From positions 26,775,878 to 26,839,877 of the forward strand of contig CM046842.1 of NCBI GenBank assembly GCA_025618425.1: DNA of 64,000 nt, read 5' to 3'. Position 1 is the stretch's first letter, and the number at the start of each line of letters is the position of its first letter. Position numbers and translations under genes: made by a program. Positions 42,680 to 52,479 of the stretch are shown here, in pieces. The DNA comes from Heliocidaris tuberculata. Lineage: Eukaryota; Echinodermata; Echinoidea; Camarodonta; Echinometridae. The notes beneath the pieces are model-generated. The model was given only the letters and a program-made list of their open reading frames with translations. It was not told the DNA's origin and made no database searches.

Positions 42680-43635
42680 GAGGTTCTTAATTAACCCATA
42701 GGCCAGTTTAAAAAAAAAAAATCTTAGCACTGCTCATTTTGCAACCACTTTTTAAACAAAATAACTATTTCATGACGCGCAAGAGACCGTTACCAGTCAC
42801 TGACGCAGTCCTTACGTCATGACGCCCCATGTGAGCCGAGCTGTACGCTTGTAATTCAACACATTGGCTGATTTCAAGTTCGGTGTTGGTGTTGGTGTTG
42901 GTGTTGAGAGCGTGAAATGGGCTGCTGATTCTAGCCCCAACACCGAATTCGAGTTGATGAAAATAATACCAATCACATTATTGATAACTCAAAACCTAGT
43001 GAAGTCAATCCCAGCACCAGCTCCATTTCAGGTTCGGTGTTGTGGCTGGTGCTAGTTTTGCCCCAACACCAACACCAGCTTTCAACACCGAACTTGTTTC
43101 ACCCATTGTTTGCACTGTTCATTTCGTATTTACTTTCAGCAGGGTGTCACTCTCATGTTTAGAAGACCGCGCTAGTCGCTGACACTGTTCTACGTCGATG
43201 CCTTATGAGTGACGGGCATTAGATTTTTGAATAAGGAAATGAGTGCTCATACACTGAGAAAATGTGTCTTCCTCATTTCAGTGGCTACACCAGGCTAGTC
43301 ATCGGAATGTGAGTCCAACTATATTCGGTCTCGCAGAACTTCCATCCAATTGAAAAAAAGATTTGTTAGAAAAGGTGTCATGAAAGAGTGATATTGTTTT
43401 TGAAAGGGATTGCAAAATGAAGAGTGCAGAGGATAGGGTATTTATTTAGTTAATTGCCTTCATAGGCTCCATAAGTCCATGTACAGACGCTTACAACCCG
43501 GCTCACAAGAAGCCTAATCATGCTGACATTAGAACGGCGTCATCGACTTTTCCGGTCTTTGCAAGTCATAAGAGAGTGATACTAGGCCTATCGTTCAAAG
43601 AGTGATTTCAAAGAGTGATTTCAAATTAAAATGAA
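42680..43635. repeat. Dispersed repeat cluster (GACGCAATCGAAATGACGCCTC family) with GTTGGTGTTGG foldback
   Basis: Segments such as CAGTCACTGACGCAGTCC, GACGCCCCATGTGAGCCG (about 42795-42840) and AGAGTGATATTGTTTTTGAA with AGGGATTGCAAAATGAA (about 43385-43425) recur around 57240-57440 and 58490-58690. Inside, 42875-43090 is a small foldback: GGTTCGGTGTTGGTGTTGG-like units then CCAACACCAACACCAGC in inverse. Confidence 0.5.
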
Positions 43636-43637
43636 CA

Positions 43638-43777
43638 GGGGAGCGTTTCATCAAGCGTTTTGTCAGTGACTTTTATCCGACAACTGTCATAAGCTACTGA
43701 AATCCTTGCATCTGATTGGCTGAGAGCAAATTTGTCGGTAAAAATCACTGACAAAACGCTTGATGAAACGCTCCCCA
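43638..43777. mobile_element. GGGGAGCGTTTCATCAAG MITE, copy 2
   Basis: 140-base near-perfect inverted-terminus element, GGGGAGCGTTTCATCAAGCG to its complement, with CTTGCATCTGATTGGCTGAG in the centre. Confidence 0.85.
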
Positions 43778-43859
43778 GTTCAATTAGCGCACGTAATGAC
43801 GCAATCGAAATGAAGCCTCGTGTGAGCCGGGCTTTAGAACTTCAGTTTAGTAGACTACT

Positions 43860-43998
43860 GGGGAGCGTTTCATCAAGTGTTTTGTCAGTGACTTTTATCC
43901 GACAACTGTTATAAGCTACTGAAATCCTTGCATCTGATTGGCTGAGAGCAAATTTGTCGGTAAAAATCACTGACAAAACGCTTGATGAAACGCTCCCC
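43860..43998. mobile_element. GGGGAGCGTTTCATCAAG MITE, copy 3
   Basis: 139 bases, same orientation as copy 2 and only 82 bases from it. The outer flanks of copies 2 and 3 are mutually inverted (GAACA..., ...TGTTC). Confidence 0.85.
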
Positions 43999-44281
43999 TG
44001 TTCAACGACCCTTCTAGAATAGCATTTTATCATTAGCCACGTATCTGATCTAAAAAAAAAGAAGCTGGTTGAAATTTTACCCAATATCGGATAAAAAGGG
44101 AACATGTAAGTTTCTTGGGTGAAATTTTAATCAGTATTAGGTAAACTTTGCGCAACATTGGGTAAAATTTACTCAACAGACATGCACAATTATTGCCTCT
44201 TTACCCAATATAGGGTATAATTTCACCCAACTTGTTTTCAGATTGTTACTGATTGTTGTGTGCTGAATGAACTTACCTTAC

Positions 44282-44466
44282 ATCATGGGCAGGTCATCCC
44301 TTTGGAAAGGACCAATGATCTGGGAGACAATCTTAGGCTGAGAATTCGGGCCTTGCATTCTCCCGGAAGCACGCCTCCTACGACGACCCCTTCGTGGACA
44401 ACCCTGGGAACACCTCGACTCGAGGCTGCCCGTGATGCAAACGATCACTTCACAGTGAATGTACAC
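44282..44466 (-). CDS. Gene A exon 5: end of ZP-C with furin-type site
   Basis: Acceptor TTTCCTATCGAAG| precedes 44466; the exon starts in phase 0 with VYIHCEVIVC and continues SRCSQGC, the last cysteines of a ZP-C subdomain. PRRGRRRRR follows (about residues 281-288), a polybasic furin-type cleavage site usual just after ZP modules. Next is a moderately hydrophobic KIVSQIIGPF patch, comparable to the external hydrophobic patch of ZP proteins. Two ends are possible: a donor at AT|GTAAGG (44282/44281), leading in phase 2 to an unseen exon (perhaps a membrane anchor), or read-through to TAA at 44280-44278, giving a 318-residue product without a transmembrane segment. I could not find a convincing next exon. 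Confidence 0.82.
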
Positions 44467-44559
44467 CTTCGATAGGAAAGGGAACAAATACAAGGTCAAC
44501 ACGAAGGCATTGAAGCCTAGCTCACCCCGCTTTCAGACTAGAGAGCTTTCTTATGGATA

Positions 44560-45110
44560 TATATGTATATGGGACGTTTTTATGTGTCCGAATGGTCTTA
44601 TATTGATACGTCGTATCTCACAGGGGCCGCGGAGCGTTTTTGAAAGTGTGGGGGGGGGGGGGGGGTCTGATCAGATTTCACTCATTAATGACAATTTTCG
44701 AGCCTTGTTTCCGATATTTTTGTAACTTATTTTTGTAACGCAGCCCCCCGCCCCCCCGCGGCTCCGCAGCCCATCTCTCATACGTCGTATATCGAAATGA
44801 TGCTAAAATCATCCTTTCGTACGATAATCCTATATTCATACGACGTATATGTGTGTCTGGATGATTTCATATCCATCCGTCGTCGAAGTTGGCGGGGTTT
44901 ATAAACACAATGCGCAAAGCCCGCGCAAAGTTCGTACTGCGCAAAGGAGAGACTCGTACATATTCATGAGCTTTCCATGAAACCTGACTGCGTGAGGTCT
45001 GAATACTGCCATACAATTATCGTATAACGTTAAGTTGTGTCTGAATGCACTCATATCAATACGTCGTATATCTATACGTCGTATGAATATATAGGATATG
45101 GTGAGTCTGA
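44560..45110. repeat. ATACGTCGTAT-motif foldback containing a hAT-like MITE
   Basis: ATACGTCGTAT-type motifs recur in both orientations (about 44608, 44780, 44840, 45060, 45075). A nested element at 44621-44768 has termini CAGGGGCCGCGGAGCG and CGCGGCTCCGCAGCCC. The flanking 8-mers GTATCTCA / ATCTCTCA match at 6 of 8 positions. It lies in intron 4 of gene A, outside the exons. No gene. Confidence 0.5.
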
Positions 45111-45153
45111 AAAGGGGGTCATTCACTAAAAGTCATGTCGAGGTGAACCGCCT

Positions 45154-45194
<41 letters not shown>
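45154..45194. repeat. Poly(A) run
   Basis: About 40 consecutive A; the flanks give no clear retroposon body. Confidence 0.9.
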
Positions 45195-45196
<2 letters not shown>

Positions 45197-45490
45197 ACAA
45201 TTCGACAAACGAACAGACAAACAAATTTACTCTGCGATAAACTAATGCGACGTCGTACACCTCACAAGTTTGTAGATTTGTGTTGATCGAGGCCTTCTGA
45301 TTTGTGCGCGAGGGTACTACGGTTTCTCATTCAAACTGCCATTCACTAAATCTTGTTTGCGACAGTTTGTAGCCCGGCGGTTACCGCTTACTATTGCAGG
45401 GTTTAAAACTCAATTTACAAACTTCGAGTCCCAAGTCGGAGGCTCCTGCTTGAGATGTTTGTACCTGGTGTAGCCGAATAACATTCAACC

Positions 45491-45565
45491 CGCCTCCGTG
45501 GTCTAGTGGTTAAGGCGTTTGGCGTACAGTGCCAAAGACCCGGGTTCGACTCCCGGCGGATACAG
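45491..45565 (+). ncRNA. tRNA-like sequence (pseudo-tRNA or SINE head)
   Basis: CGTGGTCTAGTGGTTAAGGC matches a tRNA A box and GGGTTCGACTCCCGGCGG a B box with a TTCGACT loop. The anticodon arm TTGGC-GTACAGT-GCCAA would place ACA as anticodon. The acceptor stem pairs poorly and ACA is not a usual nuclear tRNA anticodon, so a tRNA-derived SINE head or pseudogene is more likely than a working tRNA. The body downstream is short before the (TA)n at 45678. Confidence 0.55.
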
Positions 45566-45677
45566 TTTTTGCAAACCCTGCAGTTATTTCCACAAAAAGG
45601 AAGTCAGTAAGGAGGAACAATGAATTTAGCTACGCAAATTATTTCTCTTATTCAATTTAATTCATTTCTCACATTAT

Positions 45678-45684
45678 ATATATG

Positions 45685-45731
<47 letters not shown>

Positions 45732-45763
45732 ACATATATATATATACATATATATATATTATA

Positions 45764-45836
<73 letters not shown>

Positions 45837-45838
45837 CA
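45678..45838. repeat. (TA)n microsatellite
   Basis: Long imperfect TA array in intron 4 of gene A; Tyr/Ile readings are artefacts. Confidence 0.97.
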
Positions 45839-45889
45839 TTCTGTCACAACTCACAGGAGAAAGTCTATGAATGCGGCTGAGATAACTTT

Positions 45890-46440
45890 TTAAAGTTGCC
45901 TTTTAACTGGTAGAACTGGGCCATTATGGTCTATCCAAAATTTTATATAAAAGATTATAATCAGTGATAAATTGCATTTGACTCCAAATTTTAAAGAACA
46001 ACTCACTTGGAAAATATGCACATCTTTTTTAAAGTACTACTTTCCTTAATTAAGACTTGCAAACTTAGAAAATTGCCTGCATGCATACATTTTAAGTTTT
46101 CTGCAAGGGAGAATGGCGCATGACGGGAAAATAAGATGCACCGAAGTTTTCAAAATCCTGTCAAATGATGGCACTATTTAGGAGGTTCCAGAGCTATGCA
46201 TACAGAGAGTCGTGACTCTGGATGTCGCTTCTGATTGGCGAGTCATTTCATGGAGCTTCAAATAGTTCCCTCCCATGGAGAATGTACATTGAAATGGAAC
46301 TACTGGGAGCTCCATGATTCGCCATGTTTTAAACAAAGACCGCCTACGCATAGGCTTATTATGCGCGTGTCACAACTCTCTCTTTCAACGCGCTCTGGGA
46401 GGTTCATTTAAAGGCAACTTTAAAATGTAATCTTAAGGTT
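45890..46440. repeat. Fragment of the 36-38-kb tandem family plus inverted dispersed repeat copy 2
   Basis: GGGAGAATGGCGCATGACGG (about 46106) parallels the 37.4-kb unit. Bases 46190-46385 are the reverse complement of the 42470-42665 repeat (GGAGCTTCAAATAGTTCCC, TCCATGATTCGCCATG). No exon is seen here. Confidence 0.6.
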
Positions 46441-46482
46441 TTGGCCATAAAATTGCATTTCAAGAGTAACTGTTGGATTTAC

Positions 46483-46582
46483 CTGCAAATGGTCACCAAT
46501 GAATGAAAATGCTTCGAAAGAAAACGCCCTAAACCTGTTTCCATACGGAGAGAACATCTGCAATGTATCATCAGACCGACAT
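46483..46582 (-). CDS. Gene A exon 4: short ZP-C exon
   Basis: A 100-base exon, acceptor TTCTCTGAAG| before 46582 and donor TTTGCAG|GTAAAT at 46483/46482. Its first base completes a Gly codon left by exon 3, then it reads CRSDDTLQMFSPYG, then FRAFSFEAFSFIGDHLQ in one frame. This is the DGC....F.FEAF segment of ZP-C. It starts in phase 2 and ends in phase 0, exactly matching exon 3 and exon 5. It is too short to be noticed as an open reading frame by length; the domain pattern and both phases identify it. Confidence 0.85.
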
Positions 46583-46796
46583 CTTCAGAGAAAAAGAGAA
46601 ATTGAAGTGATCTAGGTTCATCTAATCTCTTTCACTTCTAATAACAGGATAACAGACGCAAACCTTTACGGCTATCAAGAACCTTAAAACAAACTATAAA
46701 AATATTACACATTTCCGGAAACTTCATATAAAAAGCGTTAATGTTTGGATTATTAGTAATTCAAAACAAGTTAAGTTTTGAGAAATTACATGAACA

Positions 46797-46832
46797 GCCC
46801 CCCCCCCCACAAAAAAAAAAGGGGGGGGGGGG
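46797..46832. repeat. C-tract / A-tract / G-tract
   Basis: CCCCCCCCC-ACAAAAAAAAAA-GGGGGGGGGGGG run, able to form a small hairpin, immediately 3' of exon 3 on the minus strand (in intron 3). Confidence 0.8.
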
Positions 46833-46877
46833 CAAAAAACAACAACAAATAAACAAACATGGTTGTCTCTTAATTAC

Positions 46878-47284
46878 CCATCTTTGATGAGATCGTACTT
46901 AATCCGGTCCAAAGGATCTGCAGAGGGCGTGCTCCAACAGTGTTCAATGAACAGTGAGATATCGGTAGTCGCTGTCAGATTGATACCGTAGAATAGGGGT
47001 TCTCGGAGAGAAACAGGACCTACATCATCGGGGAACAGCTGGTCGAATCTCACGTCTGTATATCGTAGGAATTCAAGGATAAATTTCCCGAAACCGATCT
47101 CTTCGAACACTAGTGGAGCGCTGGGAGGCCTAAGGTTGTAGAACCGATCCAGTACCTGATGGCGAGGTAACTTGCACTGCACTGCAATCCGCATGTCGCA
47201 GATATGACGGGTGATGACGGTGCCTTGAGCGGATTCTGAATGACAGGTTATTGTGTTAGAGAAAGTAATATCCTCTTCATCTTC
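46878..47284 (-). CDS. Gene A exon 3: ZP-N end and most of ZP-C
   Basis: A 407-base exon with acceptor CTTTTGATACAG| and donor GATGG|GTAATT (46878/46877). It reads EDEEDITFSNTITC, TVITRHICDMRIAVQCKLPR (closing ZP-N), a linker, then KFILEFLRYTDVRFDQLF, REPLFYGINLTATTDISLF, IEHCWSTPSADPLDRIKYDL and IKDG, the ZP-C core. ZP modules polymerise into extracellular filaments or matrices (egg coats, epithelial surfaces). It enters in phase 0 and leaves in phase 2, matching exons 2 and 4. ITC and HIC are two extra Cys beyond the usual ZP-N four and could pair together. Confidence 0.92.
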
Positions 47285-47322
47285 CTGTATCAAAAGGTTG
47301 AAAATGGAAAGGTAAGGAACAC

Positions 47323-47575
47323 TGAGTGGCGTATCTAGGGATTATGGCGCCCAAGGCAAACAATAAATTAGCGAGCCCCCTCTCCCCACTTAAAATTCAA
47401 ATAAAATTAATTCAAGAGTATTATGTTTTTAACTTTGAAATGATTTTAATGCTCTTACACTGGGATTGGCTGTTTAAGCTCATGTACAGTTTCGCTAGCA
47501 AAAAGAAATTTGGAAAGAAACGTGTTAAATATATAGCGTTATTTTAACCCCTGATTCAAATAACCCTTATATAGA
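47323..47575. mobile_element. hAT-like fragment with GTGGCGTATCTAGGG end
   Basis: GAGTGGCGTATCTAGGGATT at 47323, then GGCGCCCAAGGCAAACAATA, is the left terminus seen at 19989. Downstream to about 47575 no matching right end is visible. The Gypsy remnant stops against this stretch, so it or an associated deletion may have removed the Gypsy 3' part. Confidence 0.45.
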
Positions 47576-49831
47576 GGCAATGGTGGAGGGGTAGGCATTT
47601 CTGCTTGGCAGATTCTACACTCTTTCACAAGGTGTTCAGCTTGCTCATCGATATGTGGCCACCACACTTTGGTACGCAAGATCTGCTTTAGACGGACAAT
47701 GCCTTGATGCGATTCGTGAGGCGATATCTACGGTACGCTTTCTTAGCTCATTTGGGATCACAATTCTGGTTCCACGCACTAGAATTCCATCTGTCGATGT
47801 GAGCTCATTCGCGACATTACGATACACACTAAGTCGCTTGTCATCATGCCACTTGCCTGAGCGAATTGCTTCGATGACACACTTAATTTCCGGGTCATCC
47901 TGGGAGGCTTGCTTAATTTCCTCGCGAGACAGAGCACGGGGTACCGCGTATGCGACAATCGCTTCAACATACTCTTCAGCGATGTTATGAAGATCTCCTT
48001 GTGGCTGGTTACTATGCGGCAGACGCGAAAGTACATCTGCTGGGTTTATCTTCTCAGACATGTGTCGAATCTTGATCCTGTACTGCTGTAGGCGTAATGC
48101 CCATCTCTCAATACGGGCATGAGGTTTACCGCGAGGACTGTAGATTACTTCCAACGGCTTGTGGTCTGGTAGGAGATCGAACTCCGCTCCGATCAGATAG
48201 AGGTGAAAACGCTCACACTCCCATACGACGGCTAACGCTTCGCGTTCAGTTTGCGAGTAGCGACGCTCGACATCTGTTAACGAACGGCTAGCGTACGCGA
48301 CCGGACGGCTGACGCCTTCTATGGTCTTTGTGAGAATAGCTCCCAGTCCGAAGGGACTTGCATCCACTCGAAGCTCTGTTGGTGCTCCGGTGACAAAATG
48401 AGCCATGACTGTATCACTGGTAAGTGCTGCACAGAGGGTATTGAACGCTTCCTCCTGTCGTGGACCCCATGACCATGGCACATCCCCACGCGTCAATTCT
48501 CTAAGCGGCTCGGTGGTCGTCGCGAGATTCTGGATGAATCGGCCACAGTAATTGACCAATCCCAAGAAAGAGCGAACTTCACTTGGCGTTTATCGCTTCT
48601 ACCTTCTTCGCGTCTGGGGCGATGCCATTCTTGCCGATAGTGAAGCTGAAGAATGACAGGCTCTCTGCTCGGAAGACGCACTTCTCCGCGTTCAGCGTTA
48701 AGTTTCTTTCTTCCAGACTCTCCAATACTCTCGCTAACCTTCGGTCATGCTCACTGGTGTTGTCCGCGAAGACGATGATGTCATCAGATATATTCCTAAC
48801 GCCTTCAAGACCTGAAAGCGCTTGCTGGATTGCGTATTGGTAGACCTCTGATGCCGAAGACAGACCAAAGATTAGGCGTTTATATCTCATTACGCCCTTA
48901 TGAGTGACGAATGTTGTAATGTCTCTCGAGTCCTCGTCGATCTCAACCTGGTGATATCCCCATCTGAGGTCAAGTTTACTGAATACTGATGCTCCGTTGA
49001 GGGCCTCAAGTGTTTCCTCTAAGGTGGGGATGGGGTGCCTCTCACGAAGAACAGCTGCATTAGCCCTCTTCATATCGATACAGACTCTAACTTCACCATT
49101 GGGCTTAGAGACGACGACTAGCGGACTGACCCACGATGTAGGTCCCGACACTGGCTCGATGATGTCTTTATCAATGAGTTCCTGTAACTTCGCTTCCACC
49201 TTGTGTCTGAGGTGGAACGGGATTCGCCATGGAGGCTGAGCGACAGGCTTCACTTCGGGGTCGATGTGGACATGGACTTTGTACCCCTTAAGCTTGCCAA
49301 AACCGTTAAACACAGCTGGATATTTAGTCTTGATCTCATCAGCATAGTTGGAAGGGCTAGTGTCCATATGAACATGATGAACTGGCTCGGCACTTTCGAT
49401 ACGAATGAGTCCAAGGAGTATCGATGTCGCTCTGCTGAGAAGACAGCCACTCTTTCCAGCAACAACTATGAATCGGGCTGTCGTTGAAGTGCCAGTCGAA
49501 CAGGATACAGTAGCGCTGAATTCCCCCTTCACTGGGAGAGGAGATGTGGCTCCATAGGGGAAAAGTCGAACGTGGCTGAGGGTCAATCTGAGTTCACTGG
49601 CGGCTGGACACTGGCCTCTCATCCAGTCATGTGTTGACGAATCAATAATGTTCACTGATGCTCCCGAATCAATCAGCATGTCGATGTCGACATCTGCTAC
49701 TCGAACACGTGTCTGAGGCCGTGAATGTCCGACAGTGAATAAATATTCCTCATAATTATGTCCATCACTCGTGCCTGGGGAACCCTGCTCCTGGTAAGCA
49801 GGCTGGAAATCACCATCTTCAGTGATATGGT
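47576..49831 (-). pseudogene. Gypsy pol: protease, reverse transcriptase, RNase H and partial integrase
   Basis: The protease has the DSGA motif (VDIDMLIDSGASVNIIDSS). The RT shows FSKLDLRWGYHQVEI, FGLSSASEVYQ and an ISDDIIVFADN catalytic box. A frameshift with a small loss near 48585-48592 separates it from RNase H, which reads LRVDASPFGLGAIL, YSQTEREALAVVWECERF, LLPDHKPLE and NPADVLSRLPH. After IVIPNELRKRTVDIA a second frameshift (near 47727) leads to the integrase H2C2 zinc site (HESH...CRIC). The sequence then stops near 47576 without the DDE core. The element is not competent. The first base follows directly on the nested insertion's target duplication. Confidence 0.88.
49824..49831. repeat. 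8-bp target-site duplication, left copy (GATATGGT)
   Basis: Identical to 51637-51644; the two copies bracket the poly-G-ended element inserted into the Gypsy gag-pol region. Confidence 0.9.
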
Positions 49832-50319
49832 CCCGGGGGGGGGGGGGGGGCACTCACGTATATTGGTGGTACGGGGACGTGCCGCTTTGATGCCCCCCCC
49901 CCCCTTTTTTCAGACCCCGATTTCCGTTCTCTAGATACTCAGTTCCGCTCAGGAGCCGCTCAGCCCCGCTCTGAAGACCCCCGTTATGAAACATATCCGT
50001 TCGCATGCGGCCGGGAGCGTGGCGGAGGCAGTGGTCGCTCGGCCTGGTTTCGCGAGTCGCGCCCTAGGCCCTTTCGTCGCGCGAGCCTTGAAAACTGCTT
50101 CAGCTAGCTAGCTACTAGCGCTACACGGCGCGGGCGCGGCCCCCGGCGCGGCCCGTCCCGAGATCCTGCGATAGCGAAGGTGTACCGCCGATAAAGCGAG
50201 GTTAGTTTTGTAGTTCCCTAGACCCTGTTTTTCACTCTGCCCAATAGATCATAGTTCCCTAGACCCTGTATTTTACACCTTGAAGTCAGTTCCTTAGACC
50301 CCCTTTTCGGGGATTCGTG

Positions 50320-51577
50320 TAGCCTCTTGTGAGGCCCTGGCGCTGTTGAAATCCTTGGCGATATGGAGGCAAAAAACCGAGGCGCTTGCGCCGAGGGCCT
50401 CTTGACACCCGATCTGAATTTCTTTTGTATTTCATTGTTTTGACGAATATTCCGACCAAATTTTGGTCGGTGAAAATCATCCAATAAGCGCGAGCTACCA
50501 TGACGTAATGTTAAATATTCATGACTCGACTGCACGCTATTTCTTACATGGCGTTCAACGTTTCTTCCCGACGAGTGATGACGATATTTGTAAGAGCTTA
50601 GAATATGCCGCTAGAATGTTGAAGATTGACAGATTCAAAGATTTGCAAGTTGATGCAATCAAATCTGCACTTAAAGGACAAGATGTTTTTGTGAATCTGC
50701 CTACTGGCTATGGAAAAAGTGTTATTTTTCACGCGCTACCGCTCTGTGCTGATTACCTCCGTGTGCCAGGGATGGAGAGTGAGGCTGCTGCTTCGCAAGG
50801 GCCAGGCGGATCCCCCGGGGCCTTGCCGGGCAGTGAAGTTGCTGGTAACTCCTTGGTTACATCATCATCTTCACGAAGCATTTTGTTGATTATTTCCCCT
50901 TTGGTGTCTCTGATGAGAGACCAGGTGAAGTCGCTCAAGAAACGTGGACTTCAAGCCATCTATCTTGGGGACGCTTCGTCACAAGATGTGACTTTAGAAG
51001 GTATAATTTTGAATTTGACTCGGTCAAGATCTAAAAACTGTGTTAGTGTTATTTGTTAATAACACTGTAACAGTGTAAGACTAAGTCAACTTTTCAGAAT
51101 TGATGGAGATGCATCTATTGTTGAACGGTGACTTTTATCGCCCATCCTGCATTATTTGTAAATTATGATGATCTCTTGAGAAGTATGTACATTCGTCTTA
51201 TTTCAAATTACCATGGTTTGTAAGCTAGAGATCGAATTCTTCATAATGTGCTTGTCGATCTGTGAATGTATTTTGAGCAAGAGATTTACGTAATCCCCCC
51301 CCCCCAAAAAAAAATAATAGACTAGTCCAGAACTGAAGTAAGAAATCTTTGAGATTTCATTTGCCAATTTGCTGGGCGATCGCCGCGGTAATCTAACTAT
51401 TCACGTTTTCATGCATAATTCAGTAGGAAATCGTGCCTCATGAATATATAATTCAGGTCGGGTGTCAAGAGGCCCTCGGCGCAAGCGCCTCGGTTTTTCT
51501 GACTCGCTTCGCTCGCCACCAGAAATTTTGCCTCCATATCGCCAAGGATTCCAACAGCGCCAGGGCCTCGACAAGAG
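50320..51577 (+). mobile_element. Nested TIR element carrying a RecQ-like helicase fragment
   Basis: Inserted in the poly-G element between two copies of GATTCGTG (50312-50319 and 51578-51585). Terminal inverted arms of about 100-125 bases run inward: left CCTCTTGTGAGGCCCTGGCG..., right its complement, with AACCGAGGCGCTTGCGCCG and CTCTTGACACCCG blocks in both. The right arm has an extra 28 bases containing GGTGGCGAGCGAAGCGAGTC. Between the arms lies the 5' part of a RecQ-family helicase gene. No transposase is visible, so it is either non-autonomous with captured host sequence or a deleted copy of an element family that normally encodes a helicase. Confidence 0.82.
50508..51059 (+). CDS. RecQ-like DNA helicase, N-terminal fragment inside a TIR element
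   Basis: The frame is open from 50463 and the first ATG is 50508. KDLQVDAIKSALKGQDVFV is the RecQ entry region (Q motif). LPTGYGKS is the Walker A ATP-binding loop. After a low-complexity Gly/Ser/Pro insert, IISPLVSLMRDQVKSLKKRG followed by LQAIYLGD is motif Ia. RecQ enzymes unwind DNA 3'-5' using ATP. The fragment ends before the DExH box. The sequence AGAAG|GTATAATTT at about 50999-51000 looks like a splice donor, so the real first exon may end there and the last 18 residues would be intron-encoded. Helicase core, RQC and HRDC domains are absent, so this copy cannot be an active helicase. It is oriented opposite to gene A and the Gypsy. Confidence 0.8.
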   Translation: MLNIHDSTARYFLHGVQRFFPTSDDDICKSLEYAARMLKIDRFKDLQVDAIKSALKGQDVFVNLPTGYGKSVIFHALPLCADYLRVPGMESEAAASQGPGGSPGALPGSEVAGNSLVTSSSSRSILLIISPLVSLMRDQVKSLKKRGLQAIYLGDASSQDVTLEGIILNLTRSRSKNCVSVIC

Positions 51578-51644
51578 GATTCGTGAGGCACACCCCCGTC
51601 AAAATATAATTCGAGTGCCCCCCCCCCCCCCCCCGGGATATGGT

Positions 51645-52479
51645 AAATGTTGGAGCTACGGCAAACTCGAGCATAATGTCCCTTTTTGTGGCACTTCCTA
51701 CAGTCTTGTCCTCGAGCTGGGCATTGGGAGTCACGTGCACGATGACCCTCGAGTCCACAATTGCCACAACACTTTTCCTGCTTAGGCTTATGATACCCCC
51801 GCCCAGGGGCTGGAGTGGAACAACCGGGGTGTCGAGAAGTCTGTGACCGGGGACGATCTGGCCGAACTGCTGGCGGCTTGGTTGGGGGCCGCCTCGCTTG
51901 AATGGTATTCACTGCTGGAGAGGGTGAAGCATTAGACTGTTCGATCGACAAAGCCTGGTTGTCAGCTGCCTCGGCTGCTCGTGCAGTCGATAAAAGTGTT
52001 GTAAGTGTCAGATTAGGCTCCCTTAGAAGACGTCTACGTAGCGGTTTCGATATGCACTTGTCTATGAATTGATCACGAATGTGTTCATCTTGCTGCTCTC
52101 CAAAGGCACATGTTGATGACGAAGAGCGAAGGCGAATATAAAAATCATCAACAGTCTCTGTAGTCTCCTGGATGCACTGACGAAATATGTGTCTCTGATA
52201 GGCTACATTCGTTTGTGGCTCAAAGTGCGTCGTTAGGGCCTGCACTGCCTGTTCATAGGTAGTTCCCGTATCAGGAAGGGTGTCGAAAAGCTGCTGCACC
52301 TCCAGGCCTGCACAATGAAGCAGCAAAGCCCTCTTGACATCTCCATCAGCTATCTGAGAAGCCTGCACATAGTAGTCGAATGACTTCTTCCACGTAGACC
52401 AGGCGGTCGAGGCACTGCCTCAGGCTGAGCTGGCAGCGAACGATGGGGGCTGACTGAGCCCGTTCATCCTCGTCGCCAT
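51645..52479 (-). pseudogene. Gypsy gag with two zinc knuckles and one internal stop
   Basis: ATG at 52479-52477 follows a pyrimidine-rich leader. The capsid-like region includes GTTYEQAVQALTTHFEPQTN, FRQCIQETTETVDDFYIRLR and IRDQFIDKCISKPLRRRLLR. Nucleocapsid knuckles follow: CGNCGLEGHRARDSQC (CX2CX4HX6C) and CRKCHKKGHYARVC (CX2CX4HX4C). A single in-frame TGA at 52422-52420 near the N-terminus breaks the reading. Gag then runs into the target duplication at 51644 and continues in pol beyond the nested element. Confidence 0.85.

Larger units (their letters stand above)
49832..51636. mobile_element. Poly-G-ended TIR element (CCCGGGGG...GCACTC), large copy with nested insertion
   Basis: Termini CCCGGGGGG..GCACTC at the left and GAGTGCCC..CCCCGG at the right form inverted repeats; GATATGGT duplicates on both sides. 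The outer sequence (49855-50311 and 51586-51615) matches the 517-base copy at 52626-53142 almost base for base, so the true element is about 0.5 kb and the extra 1.26 kb (50320-51577) is a later insertion. GC-rich, no transposase. The 8-bp TSD fits hAT-like or P-like mechanisms; the superfamily is not assigned. Confidence 0.88.

Noticed and set aside
42519..42701. Small gene starting MADHGVPNSS
   Set aside because: The sequence is half of a dispersed repeat whose inverse copy lies at 46190-46385; no domain or splice context.
49203..49487. Plus-strand readings across the Gypsy pol region
   Set aside because: They are antisense to the clearly conserved protease/RT reading on the minus strand.
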